64,000 bases of DNA from Saprospiraceae bacterium. Its GTDB lineage: Bacteria > Bacteroidota > Bacteroidia > Chitinophagales > Saprospiraceae. A model generated the notes under the pieces. It saw only the letters and a list, made by a program, of their open reading frames with translations, did not search any database and was not told where the DNA came from. Positions within the stretch are counted from its first letter, which is position 1. Each line of letters opens with the position of its first letter. Shown in pieces: positions 1 to 7,956 of this stretch. Location of the stretch: assembly GCA_958295895.1 (NCBI GenBank), contig CATQHI010000027.1, positions 124,001 to 188,000 of the forward strand, given 5' to 3'. The position numbers and the translations under genes are program-made.

Positions 1-221
1 TTCTTGGTGGCTACGAAGAGGATTTTTTTACCCGCACGGGCGATCTGCCGCATCGCGTTTCCGGCGCGGTCGAGGTTCTCCAGGGTACGGTTAAGGTCAA
101 TGAGGTGGATGCCGTTCTTCTCACTAAAGATATAGGGCGACATCTTGGGGTTCCACTTGCGGCGCAGGTGACCGAAGTGTACGCCGGCTTCCAGCAACTG
201 CTGGTGGGTGGGCTTTGCCAT
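1..221 (-). CDS. rpsB: 30S ribosomal protein S2, N-terminal part (runs off the window)
   Basis: The complement of the first 221 bases reads MAKPTHQQLLEAGVHFGHLR followed by KWNPKMSPYIF and a DLNRTLENLDRAG stretch, which is the conserved N-terminus of bacterial S2. About 73 codons are visible; the rest lies beyond the left edge. S2 binds the 30S body near S1 in the cytoplasm. It sits 63 bp downstream of rpsI on the same strand, with no TAnnTTTG promoter in between, so it is most likely the third gene of an rplM-rpsI-rpsB transcript, the order usual in Bacteroidota (tsf would be expected next). The start is the ATG complementary to 219-221. Confidence 0.97.
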   Translation of the reverse strand, partial: MAKPTHQQLLEAGVHFGHLRRKWNPKMSPYIFSEKNGIHLIDLNRTLENLDRAGNAMRQIARAGKKILFVATK

Positions 222-284
222 GGTTGATTTGTTAGAGGGGGGACGAAGAGATGGGGGACGGGGGTACCGCTGCAGGGAGGGGAA

Positions 285-674
285 TTAACGCTTGGAGAAC
301 TGGAAGCTCTTACGGGCCTTGGGCTTACCGTATTTTTTACGTTCTACCACGCGGGCATCGCGGGTGAGGTACTTCTGCGACTTGAGCGGGCTACGGAAGT
401 CTTCATTGAGCTTCACCAGGGCGCGGCTGATCCCCATACGGATGGCCTCGGCCTGCCCCTTGTAACCACCGCCGTCGACGTTGACGCGCACGTCGTAAAT
501 GCCGTTGTCGACCTCGATGGCCTGGAAGGGTTGAGTGATCTTACCCTGTACGTGCGTCTGCGGGAAGTATTCCTTGTAGTCCTTACCGTTGACGATGATA
601 TTGCCCTTCCCCTGCATGAGGTAGATGCGGGCGACGGCGGCTTTGCGGCGGCCGATGGCGTTGATTTGTTCCAT
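285..674 (-). CDS. rpsI: 30S ribosomal protein S9
   Basis: 129-residue protein with the S9 signatures: an N-terminal INAIGRRKAAVARIYL block, the internal GGGYKGQAEAIRMGISRAL block at about residues 69-87, and the basic C-terminal tail KKYGKPKARKSFQFSKR that reaches the P-site tRNA in the ribosome. Length is normal for the family. Its ATG shares one base with the rplM stop codon (TAATG), so the two are translationally coupled. Belongs to the small-subunit head; cytoplasmic. Confidence 0.98.
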   Translation of the reverse strand: MEQINAIGRRKAAVARIYLMQGKGNIIVNGKDYKEYFPQTHVQGKITQPFQAIEVDNGIYDVRVNVDGGGYKGQAEAIRMGISRALVKLNEDFRSPLKSQKYLTRDARVVERKKYGKPKARKSFQFSKR

Positions 675-1114
675 TACTTGAGTTCTTGTGGTTGTTGGGC
701 GGTGTGGGGGTGCTCGGCACCGGCGTAGACGTACAACTTCTTGTACTGGGCGCGGCCGAGTTTGGTCTTAGGTAGCATCCCCTTAATGGCGTGCTCCAGG
801 ATCATTTCCGGCTTGCGGGCCATGATCTGACGGGGGGTCGCCTTGCGCTGTCCGCCGGGGTAGCCGGTGTGGCGCAGGTATTCCTTGTTCTGGAACTTGA
901 GGCCGGTGAAGCGGACCTTGTCGGCGTTGATGACGATGACGTGGTCGCCGTTGTCGAAGTGAGGAGTAAAGTCGGGCTTGTGCTTGCCGCGCAGGACGTG
1001 GGCGATCTTGGTGGCCAGGCGGCCGACGATCTCGCCCTCGGCATCCACGACGTGCCACTTGCGTTCGACGGTGCTGGCGTTGGCCGACTGCGTCTTATAG
1101 GATAGCGTGTTCAC
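674..1114 (-). CDS. rplM: 50S ribosomal protein L13
   Basis: 146 residues with L13 landmarks: KWHVVDAEGEIVGRLATKIA near residue 19, a GDHVIVINADKVRFTG block at about 56-71, and RKPEMILEHAIKGMLPK near residues 105-121. It is an early-assembly large-subunit protein. First gene of the rplM-rpsI-rpsB cluster; a Bacteroidota-type promoter lies 37-44 bases upstream of the ATG. Nothing unusual in length or composition. Confidence 0.98.
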   Translation of the reverse strand: MNTLSYKTQSANASTVERKWHVVDAEGEIVGRLATKIAHVLRGKHKPDFTPHFDNGDHVIVINADKVRFTGLKFQNKEYLRHTGYPGGQRKATPRQIMARKPEMILEHAIKGMLPKTKLGRAQYKKLYVYAGAEHPHTAQQPQELK

Positions 1115-1150
1115 GGGAACTTAAATTTTTCGTTTCGATAAAAGCGGACG

Positions 1151-1186
1151 CAAAGGTACATAGCTCACGCCATAACTCACTGAAAA
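1151..1186 (-). promoter_or_regulatory. Promoter of the rplM-rpsI-rpsB operon
   Basis: On the minus strand, TACCTTTG (1151-1158) matches the Bacteroidota -7 consensus TAnnTTTG exactly, and a T-rich GTTTTT block (about 1182-1187) lies about 25 bases upstream at the -33 position. The predicted start site gives a leader of roughly 30 nt before rplM. Confidence 0.7.
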
Positions 1187-1231
1187 ACAGTAGAATTTTC
1201 GCTTGGTAAAACGAATGGGCTTCAGGTATAC

Positions 1232-1267
1232 AAAAAACCGCCCCTCGGATACATGCAGAGGGGCGGT
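1232..1267 (-). terminator. Rho-independent terminator of the Dps-like gene
   Basis: Perfect 10-bp stem (1237-1246 with 1258-1267, ACCGCCCCTC/GAGGGGCGGT) with an 11-nt loop, followed on the minus strand by a run of five to six T. It starts 22 bases after the stop of the Dps-like gene. Confidence 0.9.
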
Positions 1268-1288
1268 GTTGACTCACTGAACGCCTGC

Positions 1289-1864
1289 CTATTTCATGAA
1301 TGAGCGCATTTGCCACAGTTGGTAGTCGATCATGTCCTTGACACTGATGAGCAGGTCCTGGGTCACCAGATCCGTTTCTCCGGTGGCGGTGATCCGCTCA
1401 GCCAAGCGTTCGGTGAGCTGTAGGTGACGCGCACTAAGAATGTCCAGCGATTCCTTATCGGTCGTGAAGCCGGCGGGGGTGGCCGGGCTAAGGTTAGCGT
1501 TCTGGGCTACGGCGGCGGGGCGGTTATCGGCGGCCCGGTCCAGGGCGAGTTTACGCTCGGCCACCTCATCCATCTTCTGAGCGATGGCTTCGTAGAATTC
1601 CTGGTAGAGCTCGTGGAGGCTGATGAAAAGAGGGCCGGTAACATTCCAGTGCAGTTGGTGCACAGCGTAGTACTCATCCGTGAGCTCGTACAGCGTAGCC
1701 TGCAAGTCATCCGCGGTGGGGGGAATATCGATCTCGGCACTGGGTACGCGACTGGCTCCCTCCGCATCCCGGTAGCCGGTGCGGAAGGAGGTGGTATCCT
1801 GGCTTTGCTGGGCGGAGACCAGCAGGGGCAGGATAAGCAATAAAGAACTCAGAATAGTTTTCAT
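1289..1864 (-). CDS. Dps-family ferritin-like protein with a signal peptide
   Basis: 191 residues. Residues 1-19 (MKTILSSLLLILPLLVSAQ) form a clear Sec signal peptide ending at VSA-Q, unusual because Dps proteins normally stay in the cytoplasm. From about residue 51 the Dps/ferritin four-helix fold is visible: HQLHWNVTGPLFISLHE with the two ferroxidase-site histidines, then KMDEVAER carrying the acidic pair; the aspartate found four residues after the second His in E. coli Dps is Gln here. The family oxidises and stores iron and protects against peroxide; a periplasmic form could not compact the chromosome, so an iron- or oxidant-scavenging role in the envelope is inferred. It starts 10 bp after the upstream oxidoreductase, probably cotranscribed, and ends at a strong terminator. 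Confidence 0.85.
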   Translation of the reverse strand: MKTILSSLLLILPLLVSAQQSQDTTSFRTGYRDAEGASRVPSAEIDIPPTADDLQATLYELTDEYYAVHQLHWNVTGPLFISLHELYQEFYEAIAQKMDEVAERKLALDRAADNRPAAVAQNANLSPATPAGFTTDKESLDILSARHLQLTERLAERITATGETDLVTQDLLISVKDMIDYQLWQMRSFMK

Positions 1865-1874
1865 GGTTGGTAGA

Positions 1875-3077
1875 TTATAAGGTTACTTCTTTCCCACTAT
1901 CGGCGGCACGGTAGATGGCTTGCATAATTGTGACGTCACGCAGCCCTTCCTCACCGGGGGTTTTCGGGGTACGATTTTCGCGGGCGGCCAGGGCCATCTC
2001 GTCGAGCATGGCGGTGAATTGATTCGCCTGCGGAATAATCAACTGCGTGTTCTTCTCCTTGGTTTTGACGTACAGATTGCGCACGTAGTAGTCCGTGGCC
2101 GGGTCCAACGTCACCTCCCCCTCGGTGCCCTGCACGAAGATGCGCTTGGCCTGCTCCACGCGGTAGCTGCTGGAGCAATTAGCCGTGGCCCCACTGGGAA
2201 ATTTCATGGTCCAGGCTACCCCTTCCTCTACATCGACCTCTTTCTCCGACGGCTCCCGGTAATTGGCCGTCACGCTCACCGGCTCCTCACCGAGGAGATA
2301 GCGGGCACCATTGAGACTGTAGATGCCGATGTCATAGAGCGAGCCGCCACCGGCCAGTTCCTTCACCGCTCGCCATTCGTCGCGCTGCTCCTCCTTGGGT
2401 TTAAGCATCCGGCCGTGCTCGGTAAAGACCAGGTGGGGCTCCCCGATCGCCTTTTCTTCCCCGCGTACCAGCTCGATGGCCCGCAGATTGTACGGATCAT
2501 ACTGGGCCCGGTACCCGATCATCAACTGCTTGCCGGCCCGCTTTCCGGCGTCGATCATGGCCCGGCAGTCCTCAGCGGTCACCGCCATCGGCTTTTCACA
2601 CAGCACGTGCTTACCGGCGGCAAAAGCGCGCTCGGTCCACTCCCGGTGCAGGGCATTGGGCAGGATGATGTAGATGACATCCACGCTATCGTCCTCGGCG
2701 ATGCGATCAAAGTCATCGTAGCTGTACTGGTGCTCCTCCATGACGCCGTAGGCCCTACCCACCGTCCTAGCCTTCTCTGCGTTACCGGACACTAGGGCGG
2801 TAAGCTTAGCGTGCTGGGTACTACCCAGATTGGGAATGATTTGATTGAGGGCGTAAGCACCCAGCCCTACGACAGCAAAACCTACCTTTTCGTCCGGCGC
2901 ATCCGGCAGGGGCTGCTGTAGTTCGGGCATTCCCTTACCCGTCGGGTCAGGAGCGGGCAGTACAGGGGGCGGGGCCGCAGGTGCAATGGTTGTTGAAGTG
3001 GCACCAAGCAACGTAGGAAGTGCAAGCAGCCCACTCGACTGCTGAATGAACCTGCGGCGGGAACTAGGAAACGACAT
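1875..3077 (-). CDS. Tat-exported Gfo/Idh/MocA family oxidoreductase
   Basis: About 400 residues from the ATG at 3077, chosen because it places the twin-arginine motif SRRRFIQQ at residues 6-13 with a hydrophobic stretch behind it; an upstream in-frame ATG at 3125 would add 16 unlikely residues. The Rossmann motif VVGLGAYA lies near residues 69-76, the family EKP motif (CEKPMAV) at about 161-163, and GGGSLYDIGIYSLNGARYLLG follows in the C-terminal domain. This resembles periplasmic glucose-fructose oxidoreductase-like enzymes that carry tightly bound NAD(P) and act on sugars; the substrate cannot be read from sequence. An APAAPPP linker behind the signal is encoded by a copy of the dispersed GC-rich word (2967-2985). 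Confidence 0.9.
   Translation of the reverse strand: MSFPSSRRRFIQQSSGLLALPTLLGATSTTIAPAAPPPVLPAPDPTGKGMPELQQPLPDAPDEKVGFAVVGLGAYALNQIIPNLGSTQHAKLTALVSGNAEKARTVGRAYGVMEEHQYSYDDFDRIAEDDSVDVIYIILPNALHREWTERAFAAGKHVLCEKPMAVTAEDCRAMIDAGKRAGKQLMIGYRAQYDPYNLRAIELVRGEEKAIGEPHLVFTEHGRMLKPKEEQRDEWRAVKELAGGGSLYDIGIYSLNGARYLLGEEPVSVTANYREPSEKEVDVEEGVAWTMKFPSGATANCSSSYRVEQAKRIFVQGTEGEVTLDPATDYYVRNLYVKTKEKNTQLIIPQANQFTAMLDEMALAARENRTPKTPGEEGLRDVTIMQAIYRAADSGKEVTL
2967..2985 (+). repeat. Dispersed GC-rich word, copy 1
   Basis: Exact GGGCGGGGCCGCAGGTGC plus A. It lies inside the Gfo/Idh/MocA gene, on the non-coding strand, and encodes the Ala/Pro linker behind the Tat signal. Confidence 0.8.
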
Positions 3078-3257
3078 GGATGGGTTTTTTTGAGTAACCC
3101 GTTCACAAATCACGTTTGTTCGCACTTGCCCGCCGAGTTCCCGTAGGGCTCGTCGGCCAAGCTTCTTTATTAGTTCTGCACCTGCGCGCGCGCGCCCCTG
3201 AACCCTATGGCAGCTTTTTTTGCTCTATAGTTAGTTCCTCTCATTAGTTTTCCCCAG

Positions 3258-5702
3258 ATGTCAGTTGTGCAGGTGTTCGTTCTGTGGTGCTTGCCCGTTT
3301 TGTTATGTGCCCAGGGTAAGCCCAGCCTGGAGGCCGTGCGCATCGATGGAGAAGTGAAGGTGGACGGCATTTTGGACGAGGCAGTCTGGCAGGAGGTACC
3401 GGTAGCAACTGATTTTGTCGTCCTGCGGCCAAACCCCGGGGAAGCCGCCAGCCAGTCGACGGAAGTGCGGGTCGTCTACGACGACCGCGGTATCTACTTC
3501 GGAGCTACCCTGCTAGATAGTAAGGCCGACAGTATCCAGGCCGAATTAACGGAGCGTGATGACCTGGGGAATACTGACCTATTCGGTATCGTGCTGGATC
3601 CCTACCAGAGTGGTATTAACGGCTTCACCTTCATTGTCACCCCCGCCAATGTGCAGCGTGATGCAAAGCAACTAGACGGAAACGAGGATGGAAGCTGGGA
3701 CGCAGTATGGGTGAGCGGTGCTACCCGCACCGAGGAAGGCTGGTCGGCGGAGATATTCCTCCCCTACTCCGCCCTGCGCTTTCCCTCCACCCCCGTGCAG
3801 GAGTGGACGATCAACTTTTCCCGGACCATTCAGCGGGAAAACGAGCAGAGCTTCTGGTCGGAGATCAATCCCAACGTGGATGGATTTCTAAACCAATCGG
3901 GGACACTGACCGGCCTGCGCGACATCAAGGCACCGCTGCGTTTACAGGCTACCCCCTTTTTGGCTGTCTACGGACAGCACGGGCGCGATGCGAATGAACC
4001 CACGGAAGTAAGCGCGATCATCACCGGCGGTATGGACGTGAAGCTGGGCCTCAATGACGCCTTCACTTTGGATATGACGCTAATCCCTGATTTCGGGCAG
4101 GTGCGTAGTGACAACCAGGTGCTGAACCTGGGCCCCTTCGAGCAACGCTTTGACGAGCAGCGGGCCTTCTTTACCGAGGGTACGGAGCTGTTTAATAAGG
4201 GCGGATTATTCTACAGCCGCCGCGTAGGTGGGTTCAACTATTACCAAAGTCGAGTGGGTGAACAATTGCTGGAGGGCGAGGAGGTGATCGAGAATCCCCG
4301 CCGCGCCCCATTGTACAACGCTACCAAAGTGAGTGGACGAACGGCCAGGGGCACCGGCATCGGCTTTTTCAACGCCGTGGAGCAGGAAAATTTTGCCATC
4401 ATTCGTGGAATAGAAGGTAAAGAGCGCGAGGTACAGACCAATCCCCTTACTAACTACAACGTGCTTACCGTAGACCAGAACCTGCCCAACAACTCCTCGG
4501 TCACCCTCATCAATACCAATGTGATCCGTGAGGGCAAGGCGCGCGACGCTAATGTGACCGGACTGCTCTTCGACATTCACAATGGGACCAATGCCTACGC
4601 CGTACGTGGGGAAGCCAAGCACAGCCGGCAGTATGAACCGGGCAACGATCGCAGTGGACACGCCCTACAACTCGGCCTAGCGCGCATCTCCGGACAATTC
4701 ACCTGGGAACTGGGCTACGGTGAGGAGAGCGATACCTACGACGTCAATGACCTGGGTATTTTATTTGCCAATAATTCCCGCTACTGGCGCGGCGAGCTCG
4801 ACTATTCCCAGCCCAAAGCTTTCTTCAACGGCTTTTTTCTCAACGGCCGCACGGGGCTCGACCTCGACTATAGCCGCCTCTTTGCGCCGAGCCGTTATAC
4901 GGGGGTGAATGTGCGGGCCTACGTGCGGGCTACGACGCGGCACTTCTGGGACTTTTACCTCAGCAGCCGCAATGACGTGGGTGATCAGTTCGACTACTTC
5001 GAGCCCCGGGTACAGGGGCGGTACTGGCGGGTGCCGGGGTACAATAACCTGAGTGCCTACGTCGGCACCGATGGTCGCAAACGGCTTCGGTTGGGTCTCG
5101 ATGTGGACTATAACCGCTTCGTCGGCGGGACCAAACGGCGGGGGGTGAATCTCAGATTCGACGCTCGCTATCGCTTCAGCAACCGCTTCAGCATGAACGC
5201 CTCCCTCAATCAGGGTGGTGACCGCAACGACGTAGGTTACGTCAACCGGGAGGATGTCCTGGTGGATGATATCGTGGAGCGCACGGATGTCTTCTTCGGT
5301 ACCCGTGACCGCAACAGCGTGGAGGCAGGGCTAAACGGCAAGTATAGCTTCTCGGCTAATATGACGCTCAATCTGCGTGTACGGCACTACTGGAGTGGGG
5401 TGGCGTACAGCCGCTTTCACTTACTGGATGCCGAGGGGCTACTGGTCGATACGGACTACACGGGTAGCCACGATCAGGACTTTGATGCCTTCAACGTCGA
5501 CGTAGTATACCGCTGGCGGTTCGCACCGGGCAGCGATCTCTTCGTAGTGTATAAAGGTAATATCTCGGACCTCGACGAGCGCCGGTCGGATAACTACTTC
5601 GGCAGCTTCTCCCAGCTCTGGGGTCGGGACGTGCCGCGGTCGGGCTCGCTGTCGGTGAAGGTGGTGTACTGGCTAGATTATGCTAGCTTGTTTCCGGGGT
5701 AG
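3258..5702 (+). CDS. DUF5916 outer-membrane barrel with CBM9-like N-terminal domain
   Basis: 814 residues. A signal peptide (to about residue 19, ending LLCAQ) is followed by a carbohydrate-binding family 9-like domain (VRIDGEVKVDGILDEAVWQE, then STEVRVVYDDRGIYFGATL) up to about residue 200, and then by a long DUF5916 region with alternating aromatic beta-strands typical of an outer-membrane barrel, ending in a hydrophobic strand (SLSVKVVYWLDYASLFPG). Contains the family segment LIPDFGQVRSDNQVLNLGPFE. The family is very common in Bacteroidota; its role is unknown, with surface binding or import of glycans or peptides suggested by the CBM9-like head. A second member lies at 25122-27377. Confidence 0.88.
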   Translation: MSVVQVFVLWCLPVLLCAQGKPSLEAVRIDGEVKVDGILDEAVWQEVPVATDFVVLRPNPGEAASQSTEVRVVYDDRGIYFGATLLDSKADSIQAELTERDDLGNTDLFGIVLDPYQSGINGFTFIVTPANVQRDAKQLDGNEDGSWDAVWVSGATRTEEGWSAEIFLPYSALRFPSTPVQEWTINFSRTIQRENEQSFWSEINPNVDGFLNQSGTLTGLRDIKAPLRLQATPFLAVYGQHGRDANEPTEVSAIITGGMDVKLGLNDAFTLDMTLIPDFGQVRSDNQVLNLGPFEQRFDEQRAFFTEGTELFNKGGLFYSRRVGGFNYYQSRVGEQLLEGEEVIENPRRAPLYNATKVSGRTARGTGIGFFNAVEQENFAIIRGIEGKEREVQTNPLTNYNVLTVDQNLPNNSSVTLINTNVIREGKARDANVTGLLFDIHNGTNAYAVRGEAKHSRQYEPGNDRSGHALQLGLARISGQFTWELGYGEESDTYDVNDLGILFANNSRYWRGELDYSQPKAFFNGFFLNGRTGLDLDYSRLFAPSRYTGVNVRAYVRATTRHFWDFYLSSRNDVGDQFDYFEPRVQGRYWRVPGYNNLSAYVGTDGRKRLRLGLDVDYNRFVGGTKRRGVNLRFDARYRFSNRFSMNASLNQGGDRNDVGYVNREDVLVDDIVERTDVFFGTRDRNSVEAGLNGKYSFSANMTLNLRVRHYWSGVAYSRFHLLDAEGLLVDTDYTGSHDQDFDAFNVDVVYRWRFAPGSDLFVVYKGNISDLDERRSDNYFGSFSQLWGRDVPRSGSLSVKVVYWLDYASLFPG

Positions 5703-5969
5703 GGTTGCCAGGTTATTCCACCACTTATAAGTCTCTGCTGCCCTTTCGGCCAGGGCACCTCCGGCGGTGGCTTCCTCGGTGCTGGCGGGGGGCAGTTGTG
5801 GGGGAGTATGCGAATCGGCTTGCATACTGAGGTAAGCGGGGCGATCGAACCAAAGTTCACCGCCTTCCGCCCAGGTATGCAGTCGCTTACTGTCGCGGGC
5901 TGGCAATCCACCGAGCAAAGCGGGGACGTAAGTGTTGGGAGACAAACGCCGCCGCGCATGATCCGTCAA
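5673..5969 (-). CDS. Possible small hypothetical protein (weakly supported)
   Basis: An open frame of 98 codons runs antisense across the 255-bp gap between the DUF5916 and DUF547 genes, overlapping the end of the former by 30 bp and the start of the latter by 12 bp. The only start in frame is TTG at 5967-5969. Its codons look natural for this genome and the peptide has a well-mixed composition (SPNTYVPALLGGLPARDSKR, then WAEGGELWFDRPAYLSM), but I recognise no family. It could be a real divergent gene, a gene remnant, or chance. Confidence 0.25.
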   Translation of the reverse strand: MTDHARRRLSPNTYVPALLGGLPARDSKRLHTWAEGGELWFDRPAYLSMQADSHTPPQLPPASTEEATAGGALAERAAETYKWWNNLATLPRKQASII

Positions 5970-6749
5970 TTTCTTCTGTTTACGCTCCTTTTGTCCCTCA
6001 CGGCCTGCGGTCGGTACCAGCCTCCAACCAACGCCCAGCCCTTGGAGCTGGACCCGAATGCACTGAGCGAAGGGTTCCTGACGGGACTTAAGGCGGGCCG
6101 CGACGTTTCCGCCGAGGTTACCCAGTTAGCTGAGCTCGACCCCGGCACCCTTGCCGTTGCACTGGACACCCGCGATAAGCGGCTTGCCTTCTGGGTCAAC
6201 GTCTACAACGGTATGGTACAATACCTACTAACCGAGAACCCCTCCCTTTATGACGACCGCAGTAGCTTTTTCAGCACCCCCAATTTTACCGTGGCTGGTA
6301 AGGAGCTCAGCCCCAATGACATGGAGCATGGCATCATCCGCGGCGGGGAGAACCGGCTCGGACTGGGCTTCATCCCGCAGTTGTTTCCCAATAAATTCGA
6401 GCGCACTTTTCGCGTTAAGGGCGGAGACTCCCGCGTGCACTTTGCCCTCAACTGCGGGGCCAGCGACTGCCCACCCGTAGAAATTTACCGCCCGGAGACC
6501 TACGACGAGCAGATTGATGCCCGGGTGCGCAGCTACCTGGCCGATCACAGCGAGCTCAAGGAACTAGATGGAGAGGAGGTACTGGTCACCTCCCCCCTCT
6601 TCTCCTGGTTCAAGGGCGACTTTCGCGACCACGACGGGGTCGATGACTTCCTGGTCGACTACGGCGTCCTCGAAGAAGAGAATAAAGACATCAAGCGCGA
6701 GTACGCCGACTACGACTGGACGCTCGAGACCGGCATCTGGGCCAAATAA
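5958..6749 (+). CDS. DUF547 domain lipoprotein
   Basis: 263 residues from the ATG at 5958; the longer upstream frame is rejected because this ATG gives a clean lipoprotein signal (IRQFLLFTLLLSLTACG, lipobox Cys near residue 17). The DUF547 core follows, with KRLAFWVNVYNGMVQYLLT near residues 74-92, RGGENRLGLG, and VHFALNCGASDCPPVEIY with the paired cysteines usual in this family. Function of DUF547 is unknown; structural similarity to transglutaminase/papain-like folds has been proposed. Lipid-anchored in the envelope by inference. A strong bidirectional terminator follows immediately. Confidence 0.88.
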   Translation: MIRQFLLFTLLLSLTACGRYQPPTNAQPLELDPNALSEGFLTGLKAGRDVSAEVTQLAELDPGTLAVALDTRDKRLAFWVNVYNGMVQYLLTENPSLYDDRSSFFSTPNFTVAGKELSPNDMEHGIIRGGENRLGLGFIPQLFPNKFERTFRVKGGDSRVHFALNCGASDCPPVEIYRPETYDEQIDARVRSYLADHSELKELDGEEVLVTSPLFSWFKGDFRDHDGVDDFLVDYGVLEEENKDIKREYADYDWTLETGIWAK

Positions 6750-6750
6750 A

Positions 6751-6785
6751 AAATGGACCGCCTCCCGGGGGGAAGCGGTCCATTT
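6751..6785. terminator. Bidirectional terminator between DUF547 and tRNA-Met
   Basis: Perfect 11-bp stem AAATGGACCGC/GCGGTCCATTT (6751-6761 with 6775-6785) with a 13-nt loop. A and T tracts flank it on both sides, so it can stop the DUF547 transcript (plus) and the tRNA transcript (minus). Confidence 0.88.
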
Positions 6786-6788
6786 AGG

Positions 6789-6862
6789 TAGCGCGAGGGT
6801 GACTTGAACACCCGACCTCAGGATTATGAATCCTGCGCTCTAACCGGCTGAGCTACCGCGCC
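6789..6862 (-). tRNA. tRNA-Met (anticodon CAT)
   Basis: 74-nt cloverleaf on the minus strand. The acceptor starts GGCGCGG and pairs with TCGCGCT (two G-U pairs), the D arm contains AGCTCAGCCGGTTAGAGC, the anticodon stem CAGGA/TCCTG carries loop TTCATAA (anticodon CAT), and the T arm is GGGTG TTCAAGT CACCC. CCA is not encoded. CAT could also belong to the lysidine-modified tRNA-Ile; initiator is unlikely because the acceptor lacks a 1-72 mismatch of the C-A type. Served by its own promoter. Confidence 0.93.
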
Positions 6863-6871
6863 AAGCGGCCG

Positions 6872-6903
6872 CAAAGATAGTACAGCTATCTGATGTTTTC
6901 AAA
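6872..6903 (-). promoter_or_regulatory. Promoter of the tRNA gene
   Basis: Minus-strand TATCTTTG (6872-6879) is a perfect TAnnTTTG -7 element, 9 bases before the tRNA 5' end; TTTG (6900-6903) stands 20 bases further upstream at the -33 position. This is the best complete promoter in the window. Confidence 0.8.
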
Positions 6904-6914
6904 CAATCGGATGG

Positions 6915-7877
6915 CTAAGCTACCGCTTCGGCAATGGCGCGAATCGTAGAGCTATCGCCCATAGTGTAGTAGTGTAGACACGGGGCACCGCGCTCCTTCA
7001 GCTCCTGGCTCTGAGTCGTACACCACTCGATGCCAGCCTGAGTGCGTGCTTCGGCCGTTTTGGCCTTGGTGATCTCGCAGACCAGGTCGTCCGGTAGGTC
7101 GACGTGAAACAGGCGGGGTAGCGCGTTAAGCTGGTAAAGTTTGGTGACCGGTTTGAGACCTGGTACGATGGGCACGTTGATGCCTACCTTCCGGCAGGCG
7201 TCCACGTACTCGAAGTACTTAGTATTATCGAAGAACATCTGAGTGACGATATAGTCCGCGCCGGCCTCCACCTTGGCCTTTACGTAGCGTAGGTCGTGCT
7301 CCAGGTTAGCGGCCTCGAAGTGCTTTTCCGGGTAGCCGGCCACGCCTACGCAGAAGTTCGTCTTGCTGACGTGCTCGTCCTTAACCAGCTCGTCGAGGTA
7401 GTGCCCCTCGTTCATACACACGATCTGCTCCACCAACTCGGAAGCGTAATGGTGCCCATCCTTTTCGGGCGTGAAACGCCCCTCGAACTTACGGGCGTCG
7501 CCCCGCAGCGCCAGTACATTCTGCACATCAAGGAAGGCCAGGTCGATCAGGGCGTTTTCCGTCTCCTGTTTGGTGAAGCCACCGCAGAGCATGTGCGGTA
7601 CCGCATCCACCCCGTAGCGGTGCATGATGGCCGCGCAGATACCTACCGTACCGGGCCGCTTACGGATGGCCGTCTTTTCGTAGTACCCGCTGGGCCGCTT
7701 CTTGTACACGTACTCCTCGCGGTGGTAGGTCACGTCGATAAAGGGCGGCTTAAACTCCATCAGCGGGTCGAGGGTGTCGAAGATGGCCTGCATACTACCG
7801 CCCTTTAGGGGGGGAAGAACCTCAAAACTGACGAGGGTTTGGCCCTTGGCCTGCTCAAAATGCTCGGTTACACGCAT
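6915..7877 (-). CDS. metF: Methylenetetrahydrofolate reductase
   Basis: 320 residues from the ATG at 7877 (MRVTEHFEQAKGQ), close to the usual 290-320; the longer frame to 7988 has a non-conserved 37-residue extension running into the promoter. Family marks: VSFEVLPPLKGG near residue 16, FIDVTYHRE, LALRGD near residue 124, VEAGADYIVTQMFFDN near 190, PIVPGLKPVTK near 223. Reduces 5,10-methylene-THF to 5-methyl-THF with FAD, feeding methionine synthesis; cytoplasmic. Monocistronic by spacing, between the tRNA gene and the MoxR gene. Confidence 0.97.
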   Translation of the reverse strand: MRVTEHFEQAKGQTLVSFEVLPPLKGGSMQAIFDTLDPLMEFKPPFIDVTYHREEYVYKKRPSGYYEKTAIRKRPGTVGICAAIMHRYGVDAVPHMLCGGFTKQETENALIDLAFLDVQNVLALRGDARKFEGRFTPEKDGHHYASELVEQIVCMNEGHYLDELVKDEHVSKTNFCVGVAGYPEKHFEAANLEHDLRYVKAKVEAGADYIVTQMFFDNTKYFEYVDACRKVGINVPIVPGLKPVTKLYQLNALPRLFHVDLPDDLVCEITKAKTAEARTQAGIEWCTTQSQELKERGAPCLHYYTMGDSSTIRAIAEAVA

Positions 7878-7909
7878 AGAATAGATCGCTTCGCCGGTTA
7901 GGCGGGGTG

Positions 7910-7917
7910 CAAAGCTA
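7910..7917 (-). promoter_or_regulatory. -7 element upstream of metF
   Basis: TAGCTTTG on the minus strand matches TAnnTTTG; the predicted transcript starts roughly 25 bases before the metF ATG at 7877. It lies outside metF but close to the 3' end of the MoxR gene. No clear -33 element was seen. Confidence 0.6.
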
Positions 7918-7956
7918 CAAAGCGATTCAGGGTAGATTTGGTTGCATGCAGGTAGG

